Positions 26,742 through 34,906 of a DNA stretch of 64,000 bases are shown piece by piece (within the stretch, counting starts at the first letter, position 1; the number at the start of each line of letters is the position of its first letter). A program made the translations under genes and the position numbers. The stretch comes from Agrobacterium cucumeris. Lineage in GTDB: Bacteria > Pseudomonadota > Alphaproteobacteria > Rhizobiales > Rhizobiaceae. The DNA lies in the NCBI RefSeq assembly GCF_030036535.1, contig NZ_CP080387.1, positions 2,170,001-2,234,000 of the forward strand. Reading direction: 5' to 3'. The notes under the pieces are model-generated. The model made no database searches, was not told the DNA's origin, and was given only the letters and a program-made list of their open reading frames with translations.

Positions 26742-27818
26742 TCAATGGTCGTCGGCAGCGCCCATGGTCCAGTAACCGACAGCGCGCAGCGACGCCTTGG
26801 GGAAGGCGATTTCATCGGTCAGGAAGGATTTCGCCACCCGTGCCTCGGATTTTTCGCAGGCAACAAAGACATGCAGGCCGTCATGGTCGGCACTCCAGGC
26901 ATGCTCGCGCAGCGCCTTTTCGATGAGGCCGGAGGTGCCGGCAGGCTTGCCGCGACGATAAAGCCATGTCCAGTCGACATCGGCCGCGCAAACGATCTCC
27001 TGCCGCTCGGCCTCGTCGTCAATTTCAGCGTAGACGCTGAGCTTCTTGCCAGCAGGCATTTCGGCCGCCATGCGCAGCATCACCGGCAGCGCGGTCTCGT
27101 CACCGGCAAAGACGTAACGCTCCGCCTCCGGGCAGGTGCCGCTCGGACCGATGATGCCGAGAACATCACCCGGCTTTGCCGTCGCGCCGAAGGTCGCGCC
27201 CGGCATGTCATCACCCTCATGCATGACGAAATCGATATCCACTTCGCCGCGACCGACATCGCCGGAACGGATGGTATAAACGCGCCGCATCAACAGGTCG
27301 TCGCCGGCCGGCCAGACGATGGCGCCGGTGGGAGCCAGATAGGGCCAGACCGGCGCACGGGCCTGGTCCGGCACCAGCAGCAGCCGCACATGCATGCCGC
27401 CGGTGACCAGTCTTTCGATGCCGCTTTCGACGGAGACGACCAGCCGGCGCATATGCGGCGTGAGGTTATAGGCACGGGCAACCCTGCCGATGAAGAGATT
27501 GGGTAATTCACGCTGATGGGCCCCATGGCCGCTCCAGCGGAAATCCAGCCCCGTCTCGCCGGAAAACTCGACGATATGCTCGGCCACCATGGCCTTGACC
27601 GACATCAGTATATGTTCGGAAATGCAGTTCACCCGTGCGGCGAACCGGCCACCTTCGGCGCTGAAGCTGCCATGGCCATATTCGGTCTTGAAGCGCACCG
27701 TCGGGCCTTCGCGTTCCATCTCCATGTGCTCGGAAAAATGATCCTCGAAAGCATCGACGATCGACAGCGGATCGGGCAGCGAGACGGAGGTTTCTGCAGA
27801 CAGGAGAGACACGGGCAT
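26742..27818 (-). CDS. DUF2218-SIP fusion, siderophore-interacting FAD reductase (ViuB-like)
   Basis: A 358-residue cytoplasmic protein. Residues 1-95 match DUF2218 (a domain often fused to or beside SIP). Residues about 105-240 are the SIP FAD-binding domain (RVARAYNLTPHMRRLVV near 112, RRVYTIRS near 194). The C-terminal SIP domain (GDETALPVMLRMAAEMP, VFVACEKSEAR) binds NAD(P)H. Such proteins reduce ferric siderophores after import, releasing iron. It is unlinked to the ABC genes at 43.7 kb but fits the same job. An inverted repeat upstream is a possible iron-response site. Confidence 0.9.
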   Translation of the reverse strand: MPVSLLSAETSVSLPDPLSIVDAFEDHFSEHMEMEREGPTVRFKTEYGHGSFSAEGGRFAARVNCISEHILMSVKAMVAEHIVEFSGETGLDFRWSGHGAHQRELPNLFIGRVARAYNLTPHMRRLVVSVESGIERLVTGGMHVRLLLVPDQARAPVWPYLAPTGAIVWPAGDDLLMRRVYTIRSGDVGRGEVDIDFVMHEGDDMPGATFGATAKPGDVLGIIGPSGTCPEAERYVFAGDETALPVMLRMAAEMPAGKKLSVYAEIDDEAERQEIVCAADVDWTWLYRRGKPAGTSGLIEKALREHAWSADHDGLHVFVACEKSEARVAKSFLTDEIAFPKASLRAVGYWTMGAADDH

Positions 27819-27834
27819 AATCCTTCACTTTGTA

Positions 27835-27852
27835 GTCTAGTATTCTTTAGAC
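27835..27852. promoter_or_regulatory. Inverted repeat upstream of siderophore-interacting protein gene
   Basis: GTCTA (27835-27839) and TAGAC (27848-27852) form a dyad with an 8-base AT-rich spacer, 17 bases before the start codon. The outer part resembles the rhizobial Irr-type box (TCTAAA-n-TTAGA pattern) only loosely. It could be an operator. The evidence is weak. Confidence 0.3.
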
Positions 27853-27890
27853 CGGAGGCCGCCGCGCTGTAAAGACATTTTGGTTTTGAA

Positions 27891-28007
27891 TCCCGGCATG
27901 CCGGACCTGATCCGGCATCCAGCCAACCCAAGTCTTTGGGCTGAAAGGACTCTTCTCGCCGCGCAGACGCGCGTCGGCTGGATTCCGGCTCAAGGCCGGA
28001 ATGACGG
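27891..28007. repeat. Mosaic palindromic repeat (family A, copy 2)
   Basis: Outer arms CCCGGCATGCCGGACC and GGATTCCGGCTCAAGGCC flank the module CCAAGTCTTTGGGCTGAAAG-GACTCTTC-n-GCGCAGACGCGCG. The middle (CAAGTC-TTTGGGCTG) is the same as in the copies at 33654 and 39518, while the arms resemble the 24617 type. It lies between ung and the siderophore-interacting protein gene. Confidence 0.9.
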
Positions 28008-28026
28008 AAGTATATGCAGGGATAAC

Positions 28027-28719
28027 TTACACCGTTTCCGGCAATTGCCAGTCGATCGGCTGGCGCCCGTGGGAGGCGAGAAAAGCGTTGGCCTTGGAAA
28101 AATGGCCATTGCCGAAAAAGCCGTTATGGGCCGAAAGCGGCGAAGGATGCGGCGAGCGCAGCACGAGATGCTTGCGCTGATCCACAAACGCCGCCTTTTT
28201 CTGGGCGTAGGACCCCCAAAGCAGGAAGACCACGTGATCGCATTCGTCATTGACGGCGCGGATGACAGCGTCGGTGAATTTCTCCCAGCCCTGTCCCTGA
28301 TGTGAAGCGGCGCGGGATTCTTCCACCGTCAGCACGCTGTTGAGCAAAAGCACGCCCTGTTTTGCCCAGCTTTCCAGAAAACCGTGACCAACCGGGCGGA
28401 TGCCGAGATCGGCCTGCAATTCCTTGTAGATATTGACGAGCGACGGCGGAATGCGCACGCCGGGCTGCACTGAAAAACACAGACCGTGTGCCTGGCCAAG
28501 CCCGTGATAGGGGTCCTGTCCCAGAATGACGACCTTGACCTCATCCAGCGGCGTCAGATCCAGCGCCCGGAAATATTCGGCACCCTTGGGAAAGATGCGC
28601 TTGCCGGCTGTTTTTTCGGCAAGCAGGAAATCTTTCAGCTTCAGCATGTAGGGGCTGGCGAATTCACTGGAAAGAACGTGTTTCCAGCTGTCTTCGAGTT
28701 TGACGCCTGCCTCTGCCAT
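28027..28719 (-). CDS. ung: Uracil-DNA glycosylase (family 1)
   Basis: Removes uracil from DNA in base-excision repair. The water-activating loop [20 protein letters not shown] has the catalytic Asp, and the leucine-loop motif [13 protein letters not shown] carries His and Leu for base flipping. LLLNSVLTV is the uracil-recognition Asn strand. It is 230 residues from ATG 28719, chosen over 28734 because GGGAGA lies 8 bases upstream. It is 23 bases downstream of the glyoxalase gene and likely cotranscribed with it. Confidence 0.97.
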   Translation of the reverse strand: MAEAGVKLEDSWKHVLSSEFASPYMLKLKDFLLAEKTAGKRIFPKGAEYFRALDLTPLDEVKVVILGQDPYHGLGQAHGLCFSVQPGVRIPPSLVNIYKELQADLGIRPVGHGFLESWAKQGVLLLNSVLTVEESRAASHQGQGWEKFTDAVIRAVNDECDHVVFLLWGSYAQKKAAFVDQRKHLVLRSPHPSPLSAHNGFFGNGHFSKANAFLASHGRQPIDWQLPETV

Positions 28720-28742
28720 GCCCGTCTCTCCCATGATGGTGC

Positions 28743-29138
28743 TTATTTGAACCGGTTGCCGCGCTGCAGCACTTCAATCTTGTAACCATCCGGATCGCAG
28801 ATGAAAAAGTATTTCGCGAAAGGCTGGCCCTTAAAATCGGCTTCGATGATCTTGCCGGGCGAAAGCCCGATCTCGGTGAAGCGCTGGTGTTCGGCATCCA
28901 CATCGGCAACGCTGACGGCAAGGTGACCATAGCCATCACCCAGTGCATAGGGCACTTCGCGACCCCGGTTGACGGTCAGCTCCAGCTCGAAATCGCCCTC
29001 GGCATTGCTGAGATAGATCAGCGTAAAATTCTCGAACTCGGCGCGTTCCGCAACCTCAAGCCCAAAAGCCTGCGTGTAAAATTCCACCGAACGCTTTTCG
29101 TCCAGCACCCGGACCATCGAGTGGATCAGCTTGGCCAT
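28743..29138 (-). CDS. gloA: Lactoylglutathione lyase-like (glyoxalase I, VOC family)
   Basis: A 131-residue single VOC module. Zn/Ni-ligand-like residues are His in LIHSMVRV, Glu in LELTVNRG, His in [11 protein letters not shown] and Glu in YKIEVLQRG, the four positions of glyoxalase I. It would convert the methylglyoxal-glutathione hemithioacetal to lactoylglutathione. Another VOC activity remains possible, as the sequence is not close to the best-known GloA. ATG 29138 fits the usual family start ([11 protein letters not shown]). It lies just upstream of ung on the same strand. Confidence 0.8.
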   Translation of the reverse strand: MAKLIHSMVRVLDEKRSVEFYTQAFGLEVAERAEFENFTLIYLSNAEGDFELELTVNRGREVPYALGDGYGHLAVSVADVDAEHQRFTEIGLSPGKIIEADFKGQPFAKYFFICDPDGYKIEVLQRGNRFK

Positions 29139-29390
29139 GGTGTTTTCCTTCTTCTTCCTGTTAACGGTCCGGTTATGCTCCGGACATCGCGGCCCAAGGG
29201 GATAAAGACAGTGCACCCCGCTTTCAACCCTAAAGGCGACCTGCGACAGGAGGTAACAGTCCGATCACGGCAAATGTGATGGTAAAAACCGCCGGCTTTT
29301 AAGGTGCGGCGAGGGCCTGCGGCAACAAGGCTCGCGGTTTTCTCGCACCCGCTCTATCATGAGTAGATAAGTCATGATACCGGCATAGCC

Positions 29391-29747
29391 ATGCGCCTTC
29401 TGTACCTCTGTCTTGGCTGGCTTATGGTCGCGACCGGCATTGTCGGCGCGTTTCTCCCCGTTTTGCCCACCACGCCGTTTCTGCTTCTGGCGCTCTGGTG
29501 CTTCTCCCGCTCTTCACCCAAGCTCGAGGCATGGCTTCTCAGCCATCCCAGATTCGGCCCATCGCTTCGGCGTTGGCGCGAACGTGGCGCAATCGCCCGC
29601 AAGGCCAAGATCGCAGCCTTGTCGGCCATGACGGTGAGTTACGCCGCCTTCTGGTTCCTGAGCGACCCGCCGCTCATGCGCGCCGCCATCGTTGCCGCCG
29701 TCATGCTCGGTTCGGCGCTGTTCATCGCCACGCGCCCGGAAAGCTGA
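29391..29747 (+). CDS. ybaN: YbaN/DUF454-family inner-membrane protein
   Basis: A 118-residue protein with three membrane segments (about residues 5-22, 24-42 and 77-115). The N-terminal part MRLLYLCLGWLMVATGIVG and LPTTPFLLLALWCFSRSS are signatures of DUF454/YbaN. Function is unknown. In some rhizobial iron loci it neighbours heme uptake genes, and here it converges on hmuV with 11 bases between. The ATG at 29391 gives a normal family N-terminus. Confidence 0.82.
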   Translation: MRLLYLCLGWLMVATGIVGAFLPVLPTTPFLLLALWCFSRSSPKLEAWLLSHPRFGPSLRRWRERGAIARKAKIAALSAMTVSYAAFWFLSDPPLMRAAIVAAVMLGSALFIATRPES

Positions 29748-29758
29748 GCGGGTTTCCC

Positions 29759-30541
29759 CTAGCGGTGCCGCGACTGCGGCAACACATAAGGAATGTGCCG
29801 CGCCGGCAACCGGCCGACCACGCCGCCAATGCCATAGACCCGCGCAATCGTCTCGTCGCTGATCGTTTCCAGCGAAGGCCCGCTCGCCGTCACCCGGCCG
29901 CCATGCATGACGATAAGTTGATCGGCAAACTCCGCCGCAAGGTTGAGATCGTGCAGGATGGCAAGCACGAGACCGCCACCAGCCGCGAAATCGCGCGCGG
30001 TTTCCAGGACTGCGATCTGGTGGCCGATATCGAGACTTGCCGTCGGCTCGTCGAGAAACAGCGCCCGCACCTCGCCATTTTCCACCGGAAAAGGCACCTG
30101 CGCCAGGGCGCGGGCAAATTGCACCCGCTGCTGCTCGCCGCCCGAAAGCATGTTGTAGGAGCGCTGCTCAAAGCCCCTCAAACCCGCCTTCGCAAGCGCC
30201 CGGCGGGCCTGTTCTTCCGGCGCGCGTGACCCCTGCGCCACCGCCCCCATGCGCACGATTTCAAGTGCGGTAAAAGGAAAGGCAAGCTGGGTGTTCTGCG
30301 GCAGCACGGCCCGCAGGCGGGCAAGCTGGACCGGCTTGAACAGCGGCAGGGCGATGTCGTTATAGGTCACCGAACCATGTTCCGGATGCAGCTCACCGCA
30401 CAGAACCTTCATCAGCGTGGATTTACCCGCACCGTTCGGGCCGATGATGACATTCACCTTGCCCGGTTTCAGATCGGCGCTGACGTCGTCCAGCAGACGA
30501 CGACCGGAGCGGATGAGAGTGATGTTTTCGGCCCGGATCAT
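29759..30541 (-). CDS. hmuV: HmuV, heme ABC transporter ATPase
   Basis: Cytoplasmic ATPase of the heme importer. Walker A is IIGPNGAGKSTLMK (about residues 34-47), the signature LSGGEQQRVQFARAL, Walker B RALFLDEPTASLD, and the switch His is in LAILHDLNLAA. It is 260 residues, typical of HmuV. The start overlaps the end of hmuU by four bases, so the operon is hmuTUV in order of transcription. Confidence 0.95.
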   Translation of the reverse strand: MIRAENITLIRSGRRLLDDVSADLKPGKVNVIIGPNGAGKSTLMKVLCGELHPEHGSVTYNDIALPLFKPVQLARLRAVLPQNTQLAFPFTALEIVRMGAVAQGSRAPEEQARRALAKAGLRGFEQRSYNMLSGGEQQRVQFARALAQVPFPVENGEVRALFLDEPTASLDIGHQIAVLETARDFAAGGGLVLAILHDLNLAAEFADQLIVMHGGRVTASGPSLETISDETIARVYGIGGVVGRLPARHIPYVLPQSRHR

Positions 30542-31626
30542 GACGCATTCCGCATGGAAAAACCGCCGCGGCCCAGCAGCAGAAACAGGAAGACCGGCGC
30601 GCCGATCAGCGCGGTCACCACACCGATGGGCAGTTCCGCCGGAGCCGCCACCGTGCGGGCGAAGCTGTCCGCCAAGAGCAGAAGCGCGGCGCCGCCCAGC
30701 GCCGAGGCCGGCAGCAGGAAGCGATGTGACGGACCGATGGCGAGACGCAGAAGATGCGGCACGACGATGCCGACGAAACCGATGGAACCGGCCGCCGCCA
30801 CACTTGCCCCGCAGGCGGCGGCAACGGCAAGGATGACGATCCGCTTCAGCCGCTGCACCGGAATGCCCATGTGGAAGGCGGCGGCATCGCCCAGAATCAG
30901 CGCATCCAGCCCACGTGCGACGAAGGGAATGATGGCCAGCACGACGATGATGAAGGGCAAGGTGGCAAGCACCTTGGCGGGGGTTGCCCCACCAAGTGAG
31001 CCGAGCGACCAGAAGGTGATGTCACGCAGCGCCCGGTCATCGGCGACGAAAATCATCAGGCCGGTCAGTGCGCCGCTGATTGCCGCAACCGCAATACCGG
31101 CCAGAATGAGCGTGGTGGTGGAGGTGGCACCATCCTTTGTAGCGATCAGATAAAGTACCCAGGTGTTCAGGAGCCCGCCGAAAAACGCCATCAGCGGCAG
31201 AAAATGCGGGCCGAAAAACACCGCAACCGTGGCAAGCGCGCCTTCCCCGAGAGAAATAGCGGCAACCGCAAACAGCGCTGCGCCCGAGGTGACACCGACA
31301 ATGCCGGGATCTGCCAGCGGATTGCGGAACAGCCCCTGCATCATCGCGCCGGAGACACCGAGCCCCGCGCCGATCAACATGCCGAGCGCCGTGCGTGGCA
31401 GGCGCACCGCTTCGAGGATGATTTTGTCACGGGCGTCGAGTTCAGCCGCGCCGCCGGTAAGATAGGTGAAGAGTTCAGAAATGCCGACGCCCGTCGGTCC
31501 ACTGACAAGCGACACGCCACAGGCAAACAGCAGGATGCCGACAAGCACGGCAAGCGTGACAACCCCCTGCCGGGATCTGTCGCCGGCAACCCTGCCCTCA
31601 GCGGAGCTCAAGGCAGCAAGGCTCAC
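30538..31626 (-). CDS. hmuU: HmuU, heme ABC transporter permease
   Basis: FecCD-type inner-membrane permease of 362 residues with about ten helices. VRLPRTALGMLIGAGLGVSGAMMQGLFRNPLADP (residues about 85-120) is the family core, and GFVGIVVPHLLRL near the end is the ABC-contact loop. A cytoplasmic lead of about 20 residues precedes the first helix. Four-base overlaps with hmuT upstream and hmuV downstream point to tight coupling. Confidence 0.95.
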   Translation of the reverse strand: MSLAALSSAEGRVAGDRSRQGVVTLAVLVGILLFACGVSLVSGPTGVGISELFTYLTGGAAELDARDKIILEAVRLPRTALGMLIGAGLGVSGAMMQGLFRNPLADPGIVGVTSGAALFAVAAISLGEGALATVAVFFGPHFLPLMAFFGGLLNTWVLYLIATKDGATSTTTLILAGIAVAAISGALTGLMIFVADDRALRDITFWSLGSLGGATPAKVLATLPFIIVVLAIIPFVARGLDALILGDAAAFHMGIPVQRLKRIVILAVAAACGASVAAAGSIGFVGIVVPHLLRLAIGPSHRFLLPASALGGAALLLLADSFARTVAAPAELPIGVVTALIGAPVFLFLLLGRGGFSMRNAS

Positions 31627-32516
31627 GGCTTTACCGCCTCCGGGTAAAGCTTCGCTGCCAGTTCACGACCGGCGGCCGGCGTACGCGGGCCAAAACCGAT
31701 GAGATAAAGCCCGTCCATGCTGATCAGCGCCTTTGAAGCGGCGGCCGGCGTGGACTGGAAGGCGGGCAGCGCAAAAATCTCGGCCGCCTTGGCGGCATGG
31801 TCGCCGCGCGCCATCGTCAGCACCACATCGGGTGCGGCGGCAATGACCGCCTCATCCGTCAGCGGCTTGTAACCACTGATTTCCTGAGCGGCATTGACAC
31901 CGCCGGCCATTTCGATGATCGCCGCGGCTTCCGTATCCTTGCCCGCCGCCATGACGCGGCCGCCGGCGCTGGAGAGCACGAAAAGAACACGCTTCCTGCT
32001 CTTTTCAGGCACCGCCGAAACATCCTTGGCAAGCGCATCCAGTCCGGCCCTTGTCTCCGCCGCCAGCGCCTTCGCCTTGTCGGAAAGCCCCACGGCCGCG
32101 CCGACATCCTCGATCTTCTTCGGTATCGCATCGCCGCTTGGCGGCGTATCGACCGTGACGAAAGGCACCGCACTGGCCTTGAGAATAGCAACGACATCCG
32201 CCGGGCCGGAGCCGTCTTCGGAGAGGATGAGATCCGGTTTCTGCGACAGAATGCCTTCCGACGACAGCGCCCGCATATAGCCGATGTCAGGCTTGGAGAG
32301 CGCATCCGCCGGATAGCTGCTGGTGCTGTCGCGCGCCACGATACGGTCCTGCGCACCCAGCGCATAGAGGATTTCCGTCACCGTACCGCCCACCGCGACG
32401 ATGCGTTTCGCCTCCGGATTACCCTTGTCCGAAGCCATGGCAGCCGGCGCGGCAAAGGCGATTGCGGCGGGCACGAGTGCGGCGAAAACAAGCGGACGAA
32501 GGCGAAAATTCAACAT
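31623..32516 (-). CDS. hmuT: HmuT, periplasmic heme-binding protein
   Basis: Class III periplasmic solute-binding protein that delivers heme to HmuUV. The signal peptide spans about residues 1-28 (ending AMA). The mature start is KRIVAVGGTVTEILYALGAQ, the HmuT signature. A Tyr-containing loop SYPADALSKPDIGYMRALSSEG carries the conserved heme-contact Tyr. It is 297 residues from ATG 32516, preferred over 32615 because AGGAT lies just upstream and a signal peptide then starts at once. No outer-membrane receptor, hmuS or hmuP lies in the window. Confidence 0.94.
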   Translation of the reverse strand: MLNFRLRPLVFAALVPAAIAFAAPAAMASDKGNPEAKRIVAVGGTVTEILYALGAQDRIVARDSTSSYPADALSKPDIGYMRALSSEGILSQKPDLILSEDGSGPADVVAILKASAVPFVTVDTPPSGDAIPKKIEDVGAAVGLSDKAKALAAETRAGLDALAKDVSAVPEKSRKRVLFVLSSAGGRVMAAGKDTEAAAIIEMAGGVNAAQEISGYKPLTDEAVIAAAPDVVLTMARGDHAAKAAEIFALPAFQSTPAAASKALISMDGLYLIGFGPRTPAAGRELAAKLYPEAVKP

Positions 32517-32599
32517 GGCGTTATCCTGAAACACGACACAAACACGGGCGGGCGCGGCTTTGCCCGCACCATTTAACTTGAGTTCTTTGCACATGTTTA

Positions 32600-32614
32600 T
32601 GAACCGCGCAATCA
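32600..32614. promoter_or_regulatory. Candidate RirA box (TGA-N9-TCA) in the hmuT/heme-oxygenase intergenic region
   Basis: TGA at 32600-32602 and TCA at 32612-32614 with nine bases between match the iron-responsive operator recognised by RirA in rhizobia. It lies 84 bases upstream of hmuT and 100 bases upstream of the IsdG-like gene, between two divergent iron operons. The motif is short, so chance hits elsewhere are common. Confidence 0.5.
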
Positions 32615-32713
32615 ATAAGTGGAGTAAATTTGTTCGCTTTGTCGTGAGCCTCTTCCCAACGTCGCCGCGGCTGGATATCCTGACTGAAACAGGAGACTTA
32701 AAGGGAGAATTCC

Positions 32714-33061
32714 ATGTTTATCGCAATGAACCGTTTTCGCGTCGTGCCGGGTTACGAGGAAACCTTCGAATCCATCTGGCGCGAACGCAAATCGCACCTC
32801 AGCGAATTGCAGGGCTATATCGAATTCCACATGCTGAAAGGCCCCAAGGCCGACGACCACACGCTTTATGCCTCGCACACCGTGTGGGCCACCAAGGACG
32901 ATTTCCTCGCCTGGACGAAATCCGAACAGTTCCGAGCCGCCCACGCCAGGGCCGGTGATAACCGCGGCAAGGTGGAATATCTCTCCGGCCCGCATTTCGA
33001 AGGCTTCGACGTCATCATCCATGAAGACAAGAATGGCGAACGCCGTTCGATTGCTGCCTGA
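32714..33061 (+). CDS. IsdG/HmuQ-like heme-degrading monooxygenase
   Basis: A 115-residue antibiotic-biosynthesis-monooxygenase-fold protein. In this fold IsdG-type enzymes open heme to free iron, using Asn, Trp and His. Here Asn6 (AMNRF), Trp67 (FLAWTKS) and His77 (AAHARAG) match the IsdG positions (7, 67, 77) almost exactly. The Bradyrhizobium relatives are HmuQ and HmuD. The start follows an AGGGAGA ribosome site. It is eight bases upstream of hutX and divergent from hmuTUV, so it likely acts on imported heme. Confidence 0.86.
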   Translation: MFIAMNRFRVVPGYEETFESIWRERKSHLSELQGYIEFHMLKGPKADDHTLYASHTVWATKDDFLAWTKSEQFRAAHARAGDNRGKVEYLSGPHFEGFDVIIHEDKNGERRSIAA

Positions 33062-33069
33062 GGCAACCG

Positions 33070-33591
33070 ATGAGCATTGCAGCCCAAAAGACCGATGACC
33101 GGCAGGCCCGCGCCGCCGCAGCCCTTGCCGAAAAGCCCGACGGCATCGTCGAAGCCATCGCCGCCAAGGCCGAGGTGACGCCGGCCGAAATTCTGGCGAT
33201 CCTGCCGCAAGGCGCCGCCGTTTCCGCTGCCGCCGACCGTTTCGACGCGATCTGGAACGAGATGCGCGGCTGGGGCGAAGTCCTCATGATCGTGCAGACC
33301 GGCGATATCGTGCTGGAAGTGCCTGGCCACCTGCCGGAAGGCAGTGAAAGCCACGGCTGGTTCAACATCCATGGCGACAGCCCGATCGGCGGTCACATCA
33401 AGAAGGACAATTGCACCGGCATAACCTTCGTCGACCGCGGTTTTCACGGCCGCCGCTCCTGTTCCGTCTGGTTCATGAATGCCGCAGGCGGCGCCATGTT
33501 CAAGATTTTCGTCCGCCGCGACGAAAACAAGGAATTGCGCGCCGAGCAACTGGCGAAGTTCGAAGCATTGCGGGACGGTTTCCGCGGCTGA
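33070..33591 (+). CDS. hutX: HutX, cytosolic heme-carrier protein
   Basis: A 173-residue protein of the HutX/HuvX (ChuX) family that binds heme in the cytoplasm and hands it on. The conserved part is the region from FDAIWNEMRGWGEVLMIVQTGDIVLE to the end, including SHGWFNIHG and DRGFHGRRSCSVWFMN. The start is eight bases after the IsdG-like gene stop, so the two are cotranscribed. The protein ends in a helical KELRAEQLAKFEALRDGF tail. Confidence 0.9.
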   Translation: MSIAAQKTDDRQARAAAALAEKPDGIVEAIAAKAEVTPAEILAILPQGAAVSAAADRFDAIWNEMRGWGEVLMIVQTGDIVLEVPGHLPEGSESHGWFNIHGDSPIGGHIKKDNCTGITFVDRGFHGRRSCSVWFMNAAGGAMFKIFVRRDENKELRAEQLAKFEALRDGFRG

Positions 33592-33653
33592 GGTGAGCCG
33601 GAGACTGCAGCCCGAGGAATTGCTTTCCACGGCTGCGGCGACCTCTCCTAGCC

Positions 33654-33768
33654 CTCATTCCTGTGCTTGTCACAGGAATCTAGTCAGCCCAAGTCCTTGG
33701 GCTGAAAAGACTCCTTTGCCGCGTGGACACGCGGGGGCTGGATTCCTGTGACAAGCACAGGAATAAGG
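33654..33768. repeat. Mosaic palindromic repeat (family A, copy 3)
   Basis: Outer arms ATTCCTGTGCTTGTCACAGG and its near complement (GATTCCTGTGACAAGCACAGG) flank the module CCCAAGTCCTTGGGCTGAA then GCGTGGACACGCG. The copy at 39518 has the same arms and a close core. It lies between hutX and the YbaY-META gene. Confidence 0.92.
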
Positions 33769-33923
33769 GTGGAGATGCCTCGGCTCTCACAACCGCACAC
33801 GCCATCACCCACCCCGAACCTCTCCTCGAGCATTCGGGGGAACATCCATCGGTTCATCGCCCGTTCAGTGCCGTTTTCTATCATCCGTTGAAATTCGAAC
33901 GGAAACCGCACGGAGCAAGCCCC

Positions 33924-34700
33924 ATGAATGATCGCCAGCCTCTTCTTTCCCGCCGCAGTTTTGCCGGGCTTGTTGCGCTCGCCCCGCTTTTTGCGGCAGG
34001 CGGCGCGGCTGCCGCACCGGCAAGCCTGCGCGGCACCGTCTCCTATCGTGAGCGCATCGCCCTGCCGCCGGGCGCAACCGTGACCGTACGGCTGATCGAT
34101 GTCTCGCTGGCGGATGCGCCGTCGCAGACCATTGCCGAAACCACCATCCGCCCACGCGGCCAGGTGCCTGTGCCCTTCGTGCTGCGTTATGACGACCGCG
34201 ACATCAGGGGCCGCCGCTCCTATGCGCTGAGCGCCGAAATCCGTGACCGCGACCGACTGCTCTTCACCACCACGCAGCGCTATTCGGTATTGACCGGCGG
34301 CCGGGATAATACCGACCTCGTGCTGGAGCGTGTGGGTGCCGGCCCGGGCAGGCCGGAACCGGAAGCCGGCATTGACGGGCGCTGGCTGGTGCAGGACATC
34401 AGAGGCGAGCGGGTTCGTGGCCGCCGCCAGGCGACGCTTGAAATTTCCCGCGATGGCCGCGTGTCAGCCAATGCCGGCTGCAACGGCATTGGCGGTGAAG
34501 TGAAAATCAGCCGCAATCGCGTCGATTTCGGCCGGATGATTTCCACCCAGATGGCCTGCGCTCCCGATATCATGCGCCAGGAACGGCAGTTCATCGATGC
34601 GCTGGAAGGCGCGCGCTCCTTCAGGCTGGAGCCGCGCCGCGGCACGCTTGAACTGATCGACGGCCGCGGCCGCACGGCCATGCGCCTGCGCCGCGCCTGA
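33924..34700 (+). CDS. YbaY-like plus META (HslJ-like) two-domain exported protein
   Basis: A 258-residue protein with a Tat-like signal: SRRSFAGLVALAPLFAAGGA starts near residue 9. Residues about 35-135 match the YbaY/PF09619 lipoprotein-chaperone-like domain (SYRERIALPPGATVTVRLID). Residues about 150-258 are a META domain, with ANAGCNGIGG and STQMAC forming the conserved Cys pair. Envelope-stress or heat-stable proteins of this kind are of unclear function. ATG 33924 is preferred over 33723 because it starts just ahead of the twin-arginine signal. Confidence 0.82.
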   Translation: MNDRQPLLSRRSFAGLVALAPLFAAGGAAAAPASLRGTVSYRERIALPPGATVTVRLIDVSLADAPSQTIAETTIRPRGQVPVPFVLRYDDRDIRGRRSYALSAEIRDRDRLLFTTTQRYSVLTGGRDNTDLVLERVGAGPGRPEPEAGIDGRWLVQDIRGERVRGRRQATLEISRDGRVSANAGCNGIGGEVKISRNRVDFGRMISTQMACAPDIMRQERQFIDALEGARSFRLEPRRGTLELIDGRGRTAMRLRRA

Positions 34701-34906
34701 GGCAGTAACGGCCCCACTGTAATGCCTGCCGCCGCCGTGCTGGCCGTGGAACATTCCATGTCGCTTCCGGCACGGCGCGGGTGCCTTTCCCGTTTTATGA
34801 CTTTGGCTGCGTTCGTCTTGGCGCTTTGCTCTGCCGCAAAGCTGCGCTATGGAACGCGCCAAACCGCGTCGGCTCAAGCCGGCGCGACGTCTTTGAGGGA
34901 AAACGC

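Noticed and set aside
28743..29138. Glyoxalase gene considered as a fosfomycin-resistance protein (FosA/FosX type)
   Set aside because: The ligand pattern and neighbours do not favour it; the His/Glu/His/Glu set and GHLAVSV segment fit glyoxalase I better.
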